A stretch of 64,000 nt of DNA, from contig JAFCIZ010000004.1 in NCBI GenBank assembly GCA_017871115.1, positions 372,001 to 436,000 on the forward strand. The letters are read 5' to 3'. Within the stretch, counting starts at the first letter, position 1; every line of letters starts with the position of its first letter. The notes under the pieces are model-generated. The model searched no databases and was not told where the DNA came from. It saw nothing but the letters and a program-made list of their open reading frames with translations. The translations under genes and the position numbers were made by a program. This document shows positions 24,381 through 39,319 of this stretch, in pieces. This DNA is from Cunninghamella blakesleeana. Taxonomy: Eukaryota; Mucoromycota; Mucoromycetes; Mucorales; Cunninghamellaceae.

Positions 24381-25778
24381 CTAATTCTTTACCGATGATC
24401 CAAATCTACCGTTCCTTTCACTTAATTCATTTTCTAACATAAATGCTGGTTTGTAATTTCCCTCTGAATCCTTTAAATCTGGATTTTGATGAGTATTCTC
24501 CATACTTCCAAGAGATGTATATCTATATTATTAAAAATATATAAAAAAAGAGTAGGATGGATTAATATGTATATATATATTATTAATAGTTTTATATTTG
24601 AATTTTCACGTATATATATCTACTTACCCATCATCGTATAGTGAACAGTAAGGTATCCTTAACTTAAGTAAAAAATCCCATATATTTTTATAAGACCAAT
24701 CAATAATAGGATGTACACGCATAAACTCGGGCCAGCCTTCGTCTGTCATGTCGAAATGAGTTAAATTTTCTATACATAAATAAATAAACATATGAAAATA
24801 AACATTAGTACCAATGATTAATTAGCCTTATTTATCATTATTCTCTCTCTATATATAGTTATTGTTTTTATTGTTTTTATATATGTCTATGTATAACTTT
24901 TTTTTTCTAATTACTACTGCATTTTATTATTATTATTATTATTATTATTCATTCCTATTATCCTTTTTGCTTAATAACCTATTTTTTCTATATTTATTTT
25001 AGTTTTCTATATCCTATTTCGCTTATATTATGATGACTGTATTTTCCTTTAATTACCGGCATAAGGATCATTTCTTCTTATACCAACGAAAATAGCTTTA
25101 GGTTTAGGATGAATAATATCTAAGTAGTCTTGTAAAGCTTGTTTCATAGGTCCTGGAAGTGATTTACAATCCAAATGATATCTTTTTGAGCAAATAGAAA
25201 CGAATTCATCAACATGTGGGAAAGGGTTTGGATATGTCACAAAGACAGTATGTATTAACTGATCTTTTTGGTAACCTAGTCTTGATAACACGGCTACTAC
25301 TAAATGAAGTAAAACTGTACAATCTTTACCACCATTAAATGATATTGCAACGCCATCTAACCTAAAATAAAATAAACAATAAGTACACATTCACACACAC
25401 ACACACAGATATATATATATCAATATTAACATTAATATTAATTCTTATTTTCGTTCTTTTTTTTCGTGCAACTTTTTTACGTCTATTCCATTCTGTCTAT
25501 CCTTTTCTTGTTTTTTATTTTATTTTATTTTATTTAAATATTATATATATTATATATATTATATTTAATAAAAACTATTTTTTTTACCCATATAAATGAT
25601 AAGCTTCTTCTATAACGGATAGAGCTTCTTTTACTTTTGGTGCTAAAAGATCTTTTGAGTTACTAAATTCATAAACAGTTTTTTCTATATGTGAAAAATC
25701 ATAACAATCTTTTGTTTCTAATAAAGGATCTACGATACGACTTGTACAACCATGGTTTTGAACTAACGTTGAGTGCAT
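24381..25778 (-). CDS. FAD1: FAD synthetase (FMN adenylyltransferase), fungal Fad1 type
   Basis: Four exons on the complement (25778-25588, 25361-25057, 24769-24628, 24522-24381) encode 259 residues. The PAPS-reductase-like fold starts with the PP-loop SFNGGKDCT (71-79), followed by [11 protein letters not shown]. Further family marks are [33 protein letters not shown], and [16 protein letters not shown] near the C-terminus. The enzyme transfers AMP from ATP to FMN to make FAD in the cytosol or mitochondria. The length is near that of yeast Fad1, and no separate MoCF-like domain is present, as expected for fungi. The first intron interrupts [10 protein letters not shown], just before the ATP loop. 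Confidence 0.95.
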
Positions 25779-26184
25779 TTCATATATTTAGTATTATACT
25801 ATTATTATTATTATTATATAAAGTAATATCTATTCTATATCAGTGTAATAAAAATAAAAATTAATGAAAAAGAAAGAAAAAGAAAGAAAAAGAATTTTTA
25901 AAAATTCACACATTAAAAAAGTGGAGTAAAATTAAAATTCAGTCTCTTATTTCATATGAAAAAAAATTAATAATCTTGAAAGTTTATTTATTTATTTATG
26001 ATCATACGTGTATAGTGGTAATAATAATAGCACAGAAAAAGATAATTGATTGTACCTTTTTTTTTTCTTCTCCTTCCATCATATAAATACATATGCAAAT
26101 ATAGAAATAAAATCAACCATTTCACCTATTAATTTCTTTTCTTATTATAAATATATATATATATATATAATTGCTTTAATTAAT
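25779..26184. other. Intergenic, upstream of FAD1
   Basis: AT-rich promoter side of FAD1 and 3' end of the HD-domain gene. An AAAGAAAG-type purine tract lies near 25866-25895. No coding exon is seen. Confidence 0.45.
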
Positions 26185-26920
26185 TTATTTATTTTGGGTT
26201 AATAAATGCTTTACAGCGATTGGACGATAAGTTTCAAGATCAGGAACTTGAAGATCAACGACTTTGGCGGCATCATCCCATTGACGAATTTGTATTTTTA
26301 AAGGATATAAAGGGTCTTTTTCAAATTCAAGGACTTGATCTGGATTAAAAGGGCCACCTTGATATTTTAAAGATAACTTACTTGCTCCACTTAAACTTTC
26401 ATAATAATCGGGATATTTTGCAGTTAAATATCTTTTGACAGGAACATGCGATTCTACTAAAAGGGCTACCTTTTCTGAAAACCCTAATTGGCGTAAATAC
26501 TCGGCTCCAATCTTTTCATGACCTGTAACACCTACACTAATTTGTTTGGTACTAGAAACGCCAGCCTCTGGGTCCATTTCTATTAATGCTGAGGCCTCAC
26601 AGAGCATTTGCTTATGCTCGGGAGAAGTGGTAAATTGTCCAATATCATGTAATAAAGCAGCTAAAATGGTTTCATCGTCAGCTCCTAATTAAAAAAAGAT
26701 AAATGTTTTTTTTAAAAAAAAAAAAAAAAAAGTAGCTTGTCTATTTTTTTGTTTTAAATATACGTAAGCGTTATAATTTACCTGCATCTAAAGCTTGAGA
26801 AGCAGCTTGTAAAGAATGCTCTAATTGAGAGATACGTTCACCAATATAATCTTGCTTACTGCCGTCAATTAAAACTTTAAATACATTATCTACAATACGA
26901 TTACAAGTTTCTATTTCCAT
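26185..26920 (-). CDS. PhnZ-like HD-domain mixed-valent di-iron oxygenase
   Basis: Two exons on the complement, 26920-26782 and 26684-26185, encode 212 residues. The HD motif is LLHDIG (His59-Asp60). Other likely iron ligands are His35 (QLEHSLQ), His102 (GHEKIGAEYL), His126 (SHVPVKRYL) and Asp183 (WDD). Tyr25-x2-Glu28, Lys130, Ser148 and Arg180 fall where bacterial PhnZ has its active-site lid Tyr/Glu and its substrate contacts, by my recollection of that structure. All spacings match except one insertion of about 21 residues between the HD pair and His102. PhnZ cleaves the C-P bond of 2-amino-1-hydroxyethylphosphonate to glycine and phosphate. TmpB-like enzymes are close relatives with other phosphonate substrates, so the exact substrate is unproven. 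Divergent from the 2-oxoglutarate dioxygenase gene at 27628. Confidence 0.8.
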
Positions 26921-27627
26921 TATATTATATAATATTATATGTACAAGTATTTTTGTGTTTTTTATAAAAGAGAAAAGAGAAAAGAGAAAGAGTGAGTGAG
27001 TGAGAAATAAAAAATAGAAAATCAACTATTCGCGGAGATCAAAGAAATAAAATTATATATACGTATTAGTATCTTTTTTTTAAAAAAAATAAAAATAAAA
27101 ACACTCTCTATTTAGATTCTATCACTTACATAATAAACATATAAACTATATAGAGGATTGCGATTGCATAAATGATAACGAAAACCGATAGCCGGAAGCA
27201 CCGTCCCTTCGGTTGTAACTTTATTTTCAACCTTTTCCAGCCAATGATATCATTTGATCTTTGCCATGATTTGTACTAATATGGTATAATAAGCATATAC
27301 AGCAACTGAACTCACACACACTCACACACACGTGCCAAAGTGGCTGTATAGTTTAGTTTAGTTTATAGAATTTTTTGTTTTTTTTACAATTTATAGATAT
27401 ATTATATAATCATTAGTTAAATAAATCAAAAAAAAATAAAACATTAATCTAAAAAGAGTTATTTTTTTATTCCTCGGATCCTGATTTTTTTTTATTTTTT
27501 TAAAAATCAACTTTAATTTTTTTAAAGCGTTTTTATTCCCTTCAGTTTTATTTTTTTTACATATATAAAAACCACTTTTTTTTCTTACTCTTACCTTTGT
27601 TATTATTATTATAAAAAATAAATAAAT
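26921..27627. promoter_or_regulatory. Divergent intergenic region between the oxygenase genes
   Basis: 707 bp separate the two start codons. The centre (about 27165-27340) is markedly less AT-rich than the surroundings. It holds small inverted repeats (CCG/CGG at 27201-27212; GGTTG...CAACC at 27211-27232) and a CA-rich stretch (about 27311-27330). T(n)A(n) junctions lie on both flanks (near 27074-27089 and 27484-27508). The region probably serves both genes; no known regulator site is recognised. Confidence 0.45.
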
Positions 27628-28841
27628 ATGGTACATACTTCACCCAATACTGAAGCCTATATTCTTACAGAAGAACAAATCCAATGCTATCATGAAAAAG
27701 GGTTTTTATTAATTGAAGATTTCTATTCTAAGGAAGAACATGCTACCATTCAACAATATTGTAATGACTTTAAAACTTGGGGTCATGAAAAGGGAAAATG
27801 GATGCAATATTATGAAATAAATAAGGCTAATAATAAAGAGCAATTATGTCGTACTGAAAACTTTACACCTTATCACCCTGGTATGTCGAGTTTTGTGAAG
27901 AGTCCTCGGTTATTACAAGTATTAGAAAAACTTCACGGCGAAGAATACGTTTTATTTAAAGAAAAAGTAAATTATAAATTACCTGGTGGAGGAGGTAAAC
28001 TAATATATATATATATATATATATATATTAAATGAAATAATAATAACTATAATACTAACAATAATATATATGTTATTAAACATAGGCTTCCCTGCTCATC
28101 AAGATGCTCCTGCATTTGTACAATTTGGCCAATCATCACATATGACAGTGATGTTTACCGTAGATCCTACTACTAATGAAAATGGATGTCTCGAAGTAGT
28201 TCCTGGATCTCATAAAAATAATTATGAACGTGGCATTCTTCCTCAAGAAAAACACGATGGGTCAATTTCTTTAGATTGGTGTAAAGAGCACGAATGGATC
28301 CCTGTTTATTGTAAACCTGTAAGTATATAGAGTTAATAAGGATTAAAAGAAAAAGAAGAAATGAAAAGAGAGAATGGTACCGTTGTCTTATGTATACTAT
28401 TGTTATTTTTATTGTTATTATAGGGATCCGTTTTAATTTTTGGTGCTTATTTAGGTAAAAATAAAATAGGTTGATGGTAAATAAAGAATAGTTATTTTTA
28501 CTAATAATAATCTTTTTATTATTATTATTATTTTAGCCCATAGATCGGGAGATAATAAAACCAATCAATCAAGAGTGGCTGTCTATTTAACATATAATGC
28601 TGCTAAAGAAGGTGATTTTCGTGATCATTATTATAATGAAAAAAGAAAATTATTCCCTCCTGAATATGAACGTGAAATTGGGAAAGATTATAGTAAGTTT
28701 TTAATATTTTTGAAAAAAAATACAAATCTAATAAAAAGTAGACATTTTTAAACTTCTAATTCATTCTATCATTTTTTTTTAAAAAAAAAAATAGCTGAAG
28801 GATCAAAAATTTATAACCTTGCAACACCAATTAAAAATTAA
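27628..28841 (+). CDS. PhyH/PhnY-like Fe(II)/2-oxoglutarate dioxygenase
   Basis: Five exons, 27628-27994, 28086-28318, 28424-28454 (31 nt), 28537-28692 and 28795-28841, encode 277 residues. The phytanoyl-CoA dioxygenase fold is clear. The opening is LTEEQIQCYHEKGFLLIEDF. The iron triad is His127-x-Asp129 (FPAHQDA) and His212 (AHRSGDN), with Arg223 placed to bind 2-oxoglutarate. NGCLEVVPGSH and VLIFGAYLAHRS are family blocks. YVLFKEKVNYKLPGG before the HxD motif resembles, in my judgement, 2-aminoethylphosphonate hydroxylases (PhnY). The C-terminus ends PIKN, with no obvious peroxisomal targeting signal. Its divergent partner is PhnZ-like, which strengthens a role in phosphonate oxidation, but a generic PhyH hydroxylase remains possible. 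Confidence 0.78.
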
Positions 28842-29652
28842 AAAAAAGATTCTAGAAATCGAATACCTTACATATTTTAAGTTTAATCTATAATTACGAT
28901 TTTATTTTACTTTTTACCTCTTTATTTTTAAATAAAATAACAATAATAAAGATAATAATAATAATAATGTTGTAAATTCCCTATTTTAGTCTAACTATAA
29001 CAGTACTTTTATTATTTATTTACGTATATTTATTTATTTATGTTTGTCTCAATGAAAAAGTATAAGTTAAATAGCGGATCACCCCTAATTCCCTTTTATC
29101 AACTCTCTCTCTTTATATTTTTAAGACTGTCTTCTTTTTTTTTTCCTAATCATTTTTTTTATTTTCACAATCCCCCTAAATAGCTAGAGGTGATTATTGA
29201 TTGTTTGTATAAATAGCAAAGGAACCAATATTATATTATAATAATAAAATAGAAGGACAATAAATAAATAAACAAAATAATATTACATGACTATTATTGA
29301 TATTATTATTTTCAATAAACGAAATTATGACAGTATGAAATATATAGTATGTATAATTCCGATTCTTAAAAAGGAAAATAAAAAAAGTCATTCCAAAGAA
29401 CTCTTTTTATTTATTCTTTATTATTTTATTCTTTATTATTATATTCATGTTTAACCTTTTATTATAAGTATCCAATTCTCATCGTTGTCTTTTTATTCCC
29501 TTTTTCTCTTTTACTTTTTTTTTTTTCTTTTCTTCATATATTTTTTTCTTTACATTAATTTAATTTTTTTTTAACATTTAATATATTTTATACCTTTTAT
29601 TATTATTATTATTATTATTATTTAATCTATAAAATAAAATAAAAAAAATACA
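28842..29652. other. Intergenic with T-rich promoter
   Basis: AT-rich, with a long T/C-rich tract from about 29400 to 29620 ending in ATT repeats just before the next ATG. No coding exon is seen. Confidence 0.45.
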
Positions 29653-31191
29653 ATGGAATCACAAACAATGCAATTTCAACAACCAATGCGTATGGATCAT
29701 CATCATAGTTTAAATTATATGAATTATGGATTTGAGGATCCACATCGGTATTATCATCCATCTATACCCTTACAACAACAGCACCAACAATTAATATCTC
29801 CTCATTTACATGATCTATCATCCATGACAACTAACTCATCCTCTTCATCCTCTTCCTCTTCCTCAGCATTTGATGATGAAGATCAATTACCTACACCTGA
29901 AGAATTTAAAGCTATTGTAGATGATTATTTAAATAACTTAAGTCCAAAAAAGAGAGATAAAGCTTTAGTTGATCAACATCGCTACTATTTGATTCAACAA
30001 GTATTAAGAGATCCAAGAAATACAGCCATCTCTACAGCTCAATTTCGTTTTTGGGTGAAGAAAATGTTTCAACTACAACTAGGTACTATGGATATCATTT
30101 GTCATGATAATAAACCTGTTGCTATTAAAGAAAATATTTATGATATTTTGGTAAAAGCTCATCGTGATGCTCACCATGGTGGTAGAGATAAAACTTCAGC
30201 TTTAGTAAGTGAATTAAGTAAAAAAAAAAAAAAATCAAGTCGGTAATTTTTTTTAAAAAATAATAATAGTAACAATTAACTTACTCTCCCTCTCTCTCTA
30301 TATATATTATTTTTATTTAAATAGGTTAGAAGAAAATATTCATGGATCCCAAAAGAATTAGTTGCTAGGTTTGTAAGACATTGCCCATTTTGTATTACAA
30401 GAAGAAATGGAGGCCAAAGTCCAAGTCCATTAAAACATCATTATCTTTCTACACCACGAACATACCATCCTTATGATGCACCTTCTATTACTTGTACACC
30501 ATCCATGAAAGAAGATACAAGCGAATTGTCCTCAACATCTTCATCATCAGGCGGTGGAGGTTGCTCATCCTCTACCGATCACCATCTTCATCATCATCAT
30601 CATCATGACTTTGATAGTTCTCCTCATTATGTCGCTATGCCTTATCAACACCCTTCTTCTTCCACTACTACTGCTACCACAACCACTCATTCGGATTCTC
30701 CATCAAGAAGATCTTCCATTTTTAATTGTGAAGATGATTTTTTAAATTCTTATTCTTATGATAATCATCTTACTACTACTACCACAAATAATAATAATAA
30801 TAATAATATTAATACTCCTAATCTTCCGATGATGGATTTTAAATCTCCTCCTTTACATTCTACTTTATTTCAACAACAACAAAATAATTATCACGACACT
30901 ACGAATTTTAGTTCACAACAACAACAACAACAACAACAACAAAGTTATTTATATTCCACATTTACAAATAATTCTTATTTTCCTAATATTTTAGGTATCA
31001 CTCCATGTGTTAACCCAAATAATAATAATACTAATAATAATATGAATAATAATGATCATGCCTCAAATATAGATTTATTAAATCATCATCATCAAGAAAA
31101 TAGTCATTCCTATTTTAATCCAACAAATAATCATTCCTATGTAACTCATCAAATATCAAACCCTAATCACTTTGGTTCTAATGATTTATGA
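29653..31191 (+). CDS. Integrase-type H2C2 zinc-binding protein, probably domesticated
   Basis: Two exons, 29653-30204 and 30325-31191, encode 472 residues. After a His/Gln/Ser-rich N-terminus, an alpha-helical segment (about 75-165) leads into a zinc-binding module like that at the N-terminus of Ty3/gypsy integrases: His170, His175, HGGRDKT (175-181), KYSWIPKELVARFVRHC and Cys204-x2-Cys207. The intron splits the module at residues 184/185. No DDE catalytic core, reverse transcriptase, protease or LTR surrounds it. The second half is low complexity: poly-Ser, poly-His, poly-Asn and poly-Gln with scattered Pro, as in many fungal transcription regulators. I infer a host gene built on a captured integrase finger, perhaps a DNA- or protein-binding regulator; no function is established. 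Confidence 0.75.
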
Positions 31192-31612
31192 ATATGATTA
31201 TATATAATTTTTTTTTCTTCTGTATAATTTTTTTATATTTCACTTTTTTATTCTATATTTTTTTATATATATCAGTACCATAATTATTTTATTTTATATA
31301 GTTTTATCTTTATTATTATCAGTATTATTATAATTATTTTATTTTTTTTCATGCATTTCATTATTTTTATTTTTTTAATTTCTTCTATATATTTATGCTT
31401 AATTCCCAAACACTATTAATTAATATATATATTTTTCTTATGCCCAAATTATTTTTATAGTTACTTTATTAATATTTTTATTTTTTATTTTAATTTTTTA
31501 AATATATATATATATATATATATATAATTATCAGTATCTTACATTTTTTAATAAATTTATATTTATAATTCATTTTGTTGATCCATTAAAAAAAAAACTT
31601 GAAGACTATTTT
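31192..31612. other. Convergent 3' region
   Basis: Very AT-rich, with an (AT)n run near 31502-31526. It lies between two converging genes. No coding exon is seen. Confidence 0.5.
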
Positions 31613-34396
<2,784 letters not shown>

Positions 34397-37300
34397 ACTT
34401 TTAGATTTAATTAGAAAAAGAAGAATGAATATATATTTATATACTGAAAGAGTGAGAAAAAAAAAAAGTAAAGTATGAAAATAGGAAAGAGAGATAAAGA
34501 GGAACAAAATAAAAAATAAACTCTTTTTTTTTTAAAAAATATTAAAATTCCGCTTCTTTTTTTATAAACTTTAGATTATATTTTTGATTTTACTACACAC
34601 ATTATAATAAGTTTGGCTTCTTTTACTAATGCGATTGTCAATAAAAAATAGGTTAAAAGCACCTATACAATAACTCAAACTTTTATATGTAAAATATGTG
34701 TATTTTCATATGTTTTTATAATATTTTGTCTAGTACAATGATATTTTCACTTTTTTACCTATAGTTGTTTGCTATATCTTTAAAATGATAATACGACTAA
34801 TAACTCGGGATTGTGTATCAAAATAGAGCATATCTTTGCTAATAAAAATACCAAGATAAAACTAATATGAAGAGAAGATTTAGAGTGGCCGTTATAAATC
34901 ATTTTTTTTAGTAAATATTACCTTCTATAGCTAAATTGGACTTTTTAAATACACGTTTTTTTTTACAAGTTCAACTATAAAATAATATAATAGATAGTTT
35001 CTCTTCTTATCAAAATAGGAACAAACTTGCTTTGTAACTTGTTTTTGAGTGTTTAGCATTCATTTTCATACTTGAAAAAATAAAAAATGCTATACGAAGA
35101 ATACTTTCAAAGTTCAATTTCATTATCAAGAGTCTCAAAAATTATAATATAATTATTGAACCAGCAGAACAATCATTACTAAAAGTAGCTTATATATATA
35201 TATTACTACACAATTTTCATCATTGATTAATTTTAAAATAAATCAGTCCAAACGGTTCCTTTTTTTTCTATATCTTCAATAACACACATGGAAGATAATC
35301 CAGCCATTGAGTGCTATAGGAATTTGTCTTAATATATTATTCTATTTATTATTTATGCAACTCCTTCAAAAAGATTTTTTTTTCTGAATCAATAAATGGA
35401 GCTGATTTCCATTCTACTTTTCGTACATGAACCTAAAAAAATAAAATTGGAAAAATAGAAAAAAATAGTATAAAAACTCGCAGGATAACATCAGGCAATT
35501 CTGATGTCAAAAAAAGTTTAGTATGTGAAATTACCTTTTATGGCGTCAGATATTATTTTGCTAATTTATGTATTAGCTTTATTTAGACAAACATTTCATA
35601 GTCTCTAAATCCTTTCTCTCGTTTTAATACCTAATAGTATCGGATAAAATTAAACACTTCATGTAGAGTTTTTTTTGTTTTATTGTGCAATAGATATCAA
35701 AATGAAGTAAAAAAATTCATTTTGGATTGTGGATAGATATTATAAATTATAGAGCATTCATTAAATTACTCAAGTTCACGTATGATGTATGAAATTTTTA
35801 TATAAATATAAAATACCAAAATTTTTGAATTTCATGATTTTAAATAATGATTACTTACCAAATAACGTAGGTTATTTATCTATTTTCAATTTTTTGGAAA
35901 TTATTCTCGGAAAAAAAAAAAAAAAAAAAAAGGATACATTTTATTACTCAATGACCTAATATATGGAATATTAAAAGTATTAACTTTTTGTTATTTTTTA
36001 TTTATTAAAGTGAAAAATAAAAAGATAAACCAGAGACAAGTAGGCAATATTAAACTCTAGACAACATTCTTCAACTATAAGCAAATTTTGTAGGAAAAAA
36101 TGATATAATAGATTTTTGGACCATACCTACAAGCCTTGACGATGGCGCATTAAGCAAGTAGGAACATTTCCATCTTTTACACAAAATAAATAAAAAAGAG
36201 TCCCAACACGATGTAAAAGTTTGGTTATTGAGTTGTATTTCATAGTTGAATACCAAGCATAACTACAGGCTTAGTGGATGTTTGCTGGGTCTATATAATT
36301 ATTTGATAATGTAATAATGAATATGGAGTGAATAATAATAATAGTTAGTCTTAAAAAAAAAAGTAATTGTCGATAATTTCGGTTTGAATTTTGAAAAAAC
36401 CGGCTAATAATTTTGTTTAAAAAAATAGAATATGAGGTTAATAAGATATCAAAATTCTTTCCAAGAGTTTTTTTTTTACTGAAAATGATACTAAAGATTA
36501 AACCGAAAATAATTCTATTGAATATAACCCTATCCAATTTTATACAGTAATTTATAGAGAGATGGCAAAAAAAAAAAAATATCAGTATTTAAATAGTTTA
36601 AAACAAGATAATAAAACTCCTGTAGAAGTGAAAGATTTGTGGAAGTTTTATTAATAAAAGGTAAAGTAAAGAATAGGAAATAATAGTATCCAATAATTTA
36701 AAATTTTTGTTCTTTGTTTTTAAAAATAGTAATCATCTTTTCCTACGATATTGGTTGAAGGAAACGTTTGTGGAATTACATGTCTGGCAATTAATACAAT
36801 ATTGTAAACATAAAATGTATTTAAAATAAAATATTTAATGTGTTTTGAAATAACTAATAACATAATAAAAATATGAAAACAGAACCAATCTTTAAACTAA
36901 GAGTGCAATGTAAAAACTAATAATATACTCTTAGCAACTTTAATAAACCAGAAGAAATACTGTCAAGTGTTTATATTATATAGTATATATACATATTTAA
37001 GCACACATTGAAATAATTCAAATACTTTTATTAAACTCTTTATTATTTACTATATACTATTCCATTTATAACTCTCCTTTTTCCTTTCCACTTTTTAGTG
37101 TCAATAAATAATACATCAGCTATTGGTGATGTATCATCCAAAGGGTCGTTCTTCTTAACAAATAATCAAAAAATAAATCTTAGCAACGCACCGACAATCC
37201 TTAAACAAAAATTTGAAACAATATTGTGCTGACTTTTGAAAAACAATTCTACTTCACAATATATGTATTTTTACTAGTACCTGTATTTTTTACACAAAAA

Positions 37301-39284
37301 AAAAACGTAAAAAATCTCACCATCATTCTTTTTTTTTTTCGGAGTTAACTATCTTTATTATAAAAAATTCTTATAGTAATAGTAAAATGACTTTTCGATG
37401 TATTATTATTATATATTATTGTTATTTATTTATTTTGGAAATAAATAATAATAGCAAGCAATGATTTTTGGTACAGATACGTAAAAAAATCATTGAACCC
37501 AAAAAAAAAAATCGTGCCATCTAGTCTATTAATTAAAAAAAGGCATTAAATGATACTGTCAAGTTACAAAAAAAAAAAATAAACAGAGAGGGGTTTAGTC
37601 TGGGCATGTTGTAAAAGGCAATCAATTTATTTTTTTTACGTGGAAAAAATAATAATAATTGATTATGCCAATGTTTTTTTTTAACAAACTCCATGCTAAC
37701 AATTAGAGAAAAAGAGGCTCAGACCCTAAATGCATTATTTTATTTTTACCAAATGGAGTCATCGGATGGTAACCTAAATGTTAAAAAATAGTAAAGCCGA
37801 ATTGCTTGATAATTAAAAGGCATGAAAAGGAGGTAAAATTTTGTTTCATATATATATATATATATATATATATTAATGATAAAAGAGAATCTAGACTTCA
37901 GTTGTTTTATATATGTTAACAAACTGCTAGGTATGGCTATTATAATATTTAATGAAAAAGAATTCCTTTTTAATCAATTTATGCTTCGTTTAATAAAGAT
38001 AGAAAAAATTATAATGATCAGCATTATAGAAAAATGGAAATGTGGTACATCAATTTGTCAATTACGTGGAAGGGATCACAAGAAAAAAAAAAATTACTTC
38101 GCCTTTTAATTTTAATGATTGTTCAGCCATGAGTTTTTTTTTTTTTTTGGGTCAGCCTTTTTTTTAGAAATCATGTTTCTGATCATCACCATTATTTTAT
38201 TTATTTTTTGGTTAAAATAACAAAAGTGAAACCAAATGCAAGTGATAGTTAAACTTCTTAACTTACTAACATAATTATTATCAAACGAAAAAGACCGAAT
38301 TTTATCATCTAATTATTTTATTTTATTTGAAGAGAAAGTAATAAAAAACAATTAGATTAGGATTAATATATTATCAATAACTTAAAAATTAGAAAAAAAT
38401 ACCATATGAATCGAAATTCACTATTATTATAAAACTTTTGATTATCAATTGGCAAGTATTCGTAATCTTTGTCCATATGCTTTTTTAAAAATAAGTTCTT
38501 TTTTCCTTTTTTTAAACGAAAAGAGCATAAACGCAAGAAAAAAAAGGCAACGGCAATGGCAAGTACCGTTTCCTAATTTGGATACCAAAAAAGCTTTTTT
38601 TAAAAAAAATCTTTTTTGCCATCCATCTAATCACAATGAATTTCATTTTTTTTCTCACCATCCATTATATCCACACACGCGTTTATTTTTAAAACGAACA
38701 ACTAATTGTTTCTCTTGATATGATTATTTTTCTTTTTTTAAAAAAATCCATCATATTATTTGTAGTGTTCTTTAATTTCGATTAGCGTCGGTTATTGAAC
38801 TATCTCGATTAACTGTATCTGATTATATGTACTCTTTTTTTTTTTAGTGTGCTACACTAAAAAAATTGAGGATCATTTACCATATAATAAATTTACGGAA
38901 ATTGGTCGCGCGTTGACGATGATTGGCTTAAAAAATAAACCTTAAAAAAAATTATCAATTGTTCTTGTTGTAGTAATTTTTTTTTAAAGTTTGAATGGAT
39001 GAAGAGACAAAGAGAGGAATGTGATTTATTAATAATACTATTATCATTTTTTTTAAAAAAAACAAAGATAAAGAAAACATTTATATTCATATGTATACAT
39101 TTGCAAAATAAGATTAATTTTATTATTCATGATGATTTATTAAAATAAGAAAAAAAATGTAAAAGGTTATTATTATAAGATATTATAAGGTTATAATAGA
39201 AAATACAAAAGATGAGGGATATGCAGATGAATATTTATAAATGAAGTATTAAAAAAAAGAATCTGTATCAAACAAGATATCTTT

Positions 39285-39319
<35 letters not shown>

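Noticed and set aside
27150..27310. Possible C/D-box snoRNA (ATGATAA near the left, CTGA near the right) in the oxygenase spacer.
   Set aside because: There is no terminal stem or D' box, and the guide region could not be matched to rRNA by eye. It is too weak to call.
37876..38109. Plus-strand open frame of 77 codons in the gene desert.
   Set aside because: Lysine, isoleucine and asparagine content is as expected from AT-rich noise, and there is no splice context or known motif.
38449..38718. Plus-strand open frame of 89 codons, basic, Phe- and His-rich.
   Set aside because: It lacks an ATG at its start, is full of A and T runs, and shows no domain.
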